Shown piece by piece: positions 4,422 through 5,491 of a stretch of 5,491 nucleotides of DNA. The DNA lies in NCBI GenBank assembly GCA_903932565.1, contig CAIZGQ010000284.1, positions 1-5,491 of the forward strand, written 5' to 3'. Every line of letters starts with the position of its first letter. Position 1 is the first letter of the stretch. Origin of the DNA: an uncultured Hyphomicrobiales bacterium. Its GTDB lineage: Bacteria; Pseudomonadota; Alphaproteobacteria; Rhizobiales; Beijerinckiaceae. A program made the translations under genes and the position numbers. The notes beneath the pieces are model-generated. The model ran no database searches, was not told where the DNA came from, and saw only the letters and a program-made list of their open reading frames with translations.

Positions 4422-5491
4422 ATGCTGATGACGGGTGCTGACTTTCGTGACTCCTTGCGCGCTTACGCGCCGCGTGTTTTCGTCAACGGCACGCGGGTTG
4501 AGTCCGTCGCGGATGATGAGCAGCTGCGGCCCGGCATCAATGCCATCGGCGTGACCTATGATTTTGCGCATGTACCCGAATATGCGGGGCTGATGACGGC
4601 GCGTCAAAGCACGTCCGGCAAGATCGTCAATCGCATGTTGCATATTGACGAAAACGCGTCTGACCTGTTGGCAAAGCTTGAGGCTGTGCGGCTTGTTTGT
4701 CGTGAATCGGGTTGTGCGCAGCGCTATCTCTCGCATGACGCATTGAATGGATTGTTTCAATCAACACGGCGCACGGATGACAATCATGGCACCGATTACG
4801 CGCAGCGGTTTATGCATTATCTGCATGATGTGCAGGATCGTGACCTGACGCTCGGCATTGCCATGACAGATGCCAAGGGGGATCGTTCAAAACGTCCAGG
4901 GCAACAGGCGAACCTGGATGTGTATGTGCGCATCACGGAGCGCCGCAAGGATGGCATTGTCATTCGTGGCACCAAGGCCATTGTGACGGGTGCGCCGTAT
5001 GTGCATGAGTTTCTTGTCATGCCGTGCCGCACCCATACCAAGGACGATGCAGATTTCGCGGTCTGCTGCGCAGTGCCGGTTGATGCGCCCGGTGTAACGA
5101 TTGTTGCGCGTCCTGCAGGCCGTCCGGGTGAATCGGCAGCAAAGTTCTCCAGCAAATACGGGCAATCGACAGGTGTTGTCATATTCGAGGACGTCTTTGT
5201 GCCGCATGAGCGTGTGTTTCTGGCCGGTGAGGTGGAAGAGGGTGGATTTCTGACAACGTCCTATGCGACGCATCATCGTCATTCCTGCATCGGGGCGCGG
5301 GCCGGTTTTGGGGATCTCCTGATCGGTGCGGGCGCCTTGATGATCGAAGCCAATGGTCTTGATCCGGAGCGCCACAGCCATATCCGCGAGGCGATGGTTG
5401 AGTTGATCACGATTACGGAAAGCTTTTTTGCGTGTGGTGTTGCCTCATCGGTTTATTGTGAAAAAGATCCCGCAGGCTCCGTGATGCCGGA
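4422..5491 (+). CDS. 4-hydroxyphenylacetate 3-hydroxylase / 4-hydroxybutyryl-CoA dehydratase family protein, 3' end outside window
   Basis: The first 356 residues of a protein whose family is usually about 480-520 long; the frame is open to the window edge. The N-terminus MLMTGADFRDSLR, the central TDAKGDRSKRPGQQ (149-162), DGIVIRGTKAIVTGA (177-191), VVIFEDVFVPHERVFL (252-267) and HHRHSC...GFGDLLIGAGAL (284-306) align by recall with clostridial 4-hydroxybutyryl-CoA dehydratase (AbfD) more closely than with HpaB monooxygenases. The fold is acyl-CoA-dehydrogenase-like and binds FAD. AbfD holds a [4Fe-4S] cluster with Cys99, Cys103, His292 and Cys299. Here the matching positions are Cys98, Tyr102, His285 and Ala292, so two ligands are absent. 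A true dehydratase is therefore doubtful; an oxygen-using flavin monooxygenase or another CoA-ester enzyme is possible. A strong ribosome binding site marks the start. It is divergent from, and probably controlled by, the TetR gene. Confidence 0.85.
   Translation, partial: MLMTGADFRDSLRAYAPRVFVNGTRVESVADDEQLRPGINAIGVTYDFAHVPEYAGLMTARQSTSGKIVNRMLHIDENASDLLAKLEAVRLVCRESGCAQRYLSHDALNGLFQSTRRTDDNHGTDYAQRFMHYLHDVQDRDLTLGIAMTDAKGDRSKRPGQQANLDVYVRITERRKDGIVIRGTKAIVTGAPYVHEFLVMPCRTHTKDDADFAVCCAVPVDAPGVTIVARPAGRPGESAAKFSSKYGQSTGVVIFEDVFVPHERVFLAGEVEEGGFLTTSYATHHRHSCIGARAGFGDLLIGAGALMIEANGLDPERHSHIREAMVELITITESFFACGVASSVYCEKDPAGSVMP

Noticed and set aside
4350..4760. Open frame of 136 codons on the minus strand over the control region and the start of the flavoenzyme gene
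   Set aside because: It runs antisense to the gene start and across the probable operator, with no family resemblance.
4887..5381. Open frame of 164 codons on the minus strand within the HpaB/AbfD-family gene
   Set aside because: It is antisense to strongly family-like coding sequence; its translation is Arg/Thr-rich with no recognisable fold.
1..5491. CRISPR array, tRNA, rRNA or insertion sequence
   Set aside because: No regularly spaced direct repeats, no cloverleaf-like RNA sequence and no transposase-like frame were seen; short repeats found are confined to promoter regions.

Overview
The window looks like alphaproteobacterial chromosome. GC content is moderate (roughly mid-50s percent by eye), genes are tightly packed, and the best family resemblances are to proteins common in Hyphomicrobiales and related groups. 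The taxonomic call is an inference from gene style only. It carries six protein-coding genes. Two are cut by the window edges, and two converge on an odd 3' junction.

Layout. (1) Bases 1-422, plus strand: the C-terminal part of a heme-copper (cbb3/NorB-like) oxidase subunit I homologue. (2) Bases 349-2869, minus strand: an operon read right to left, with an ABC transporter ATPase, its SsuC/TauC/NrtB-type permease, and a polysaccharide-deacetylase-fold hydrolase of the PuuE (allantoinase-like) type. The deacetylase tail overlaps the oxidase tail by 74 bases. (3) Bases 2870-3106: a 237-base non-coding gap holding several inverted repeats. (4) Bases 3107-4289, minus strand: a TetR-family repressor overlapping by 20 bases with an isochorismatase-fold hydrolase. 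(5) Bases 4290-4421: a compact divergent regulatory region with overlapping promoter-like elements and an imperfect palindrome. (6) Bases 4422-5491, plus strand: the first 356 codons of a protein of the 4-hydroxyphenylacetate 3-hydroxylase / 4-hydroxybutyryl-CoA dehydratase family, which has no stop before the window edge.

How the genes may work together. The transporter subunits, two hydrolases, a flavin-type oxidoreductase and a TetR regulator look like a small-molecule uptake and catabolism locus. ABC importers of the NitT/TauT type bring in small anions or heterocycles. PuuE-like deacetylases open cyclic amides or remove acyl groups. Isochorismatase-fold enzymes often cleave C-N bonds. 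The set recalls the pyrimidine Rut system (TetR-type RutR, isochorismatase-fold RutB, flavin monooxygenase RutA), but it is not that system and the substrate cannot be read from sequence. No substrate-binding protein is present in the window.

The two most notable points are these. The HpaB/AbfD-family protein is strikingly AbfD-like but has lost two of the four residues that hold the [4Fe-4S] cluster in the clostridial dehydratase. And both convergent genes at about position 380 lose family resemblance at the same place, as if two loci had been joined there.
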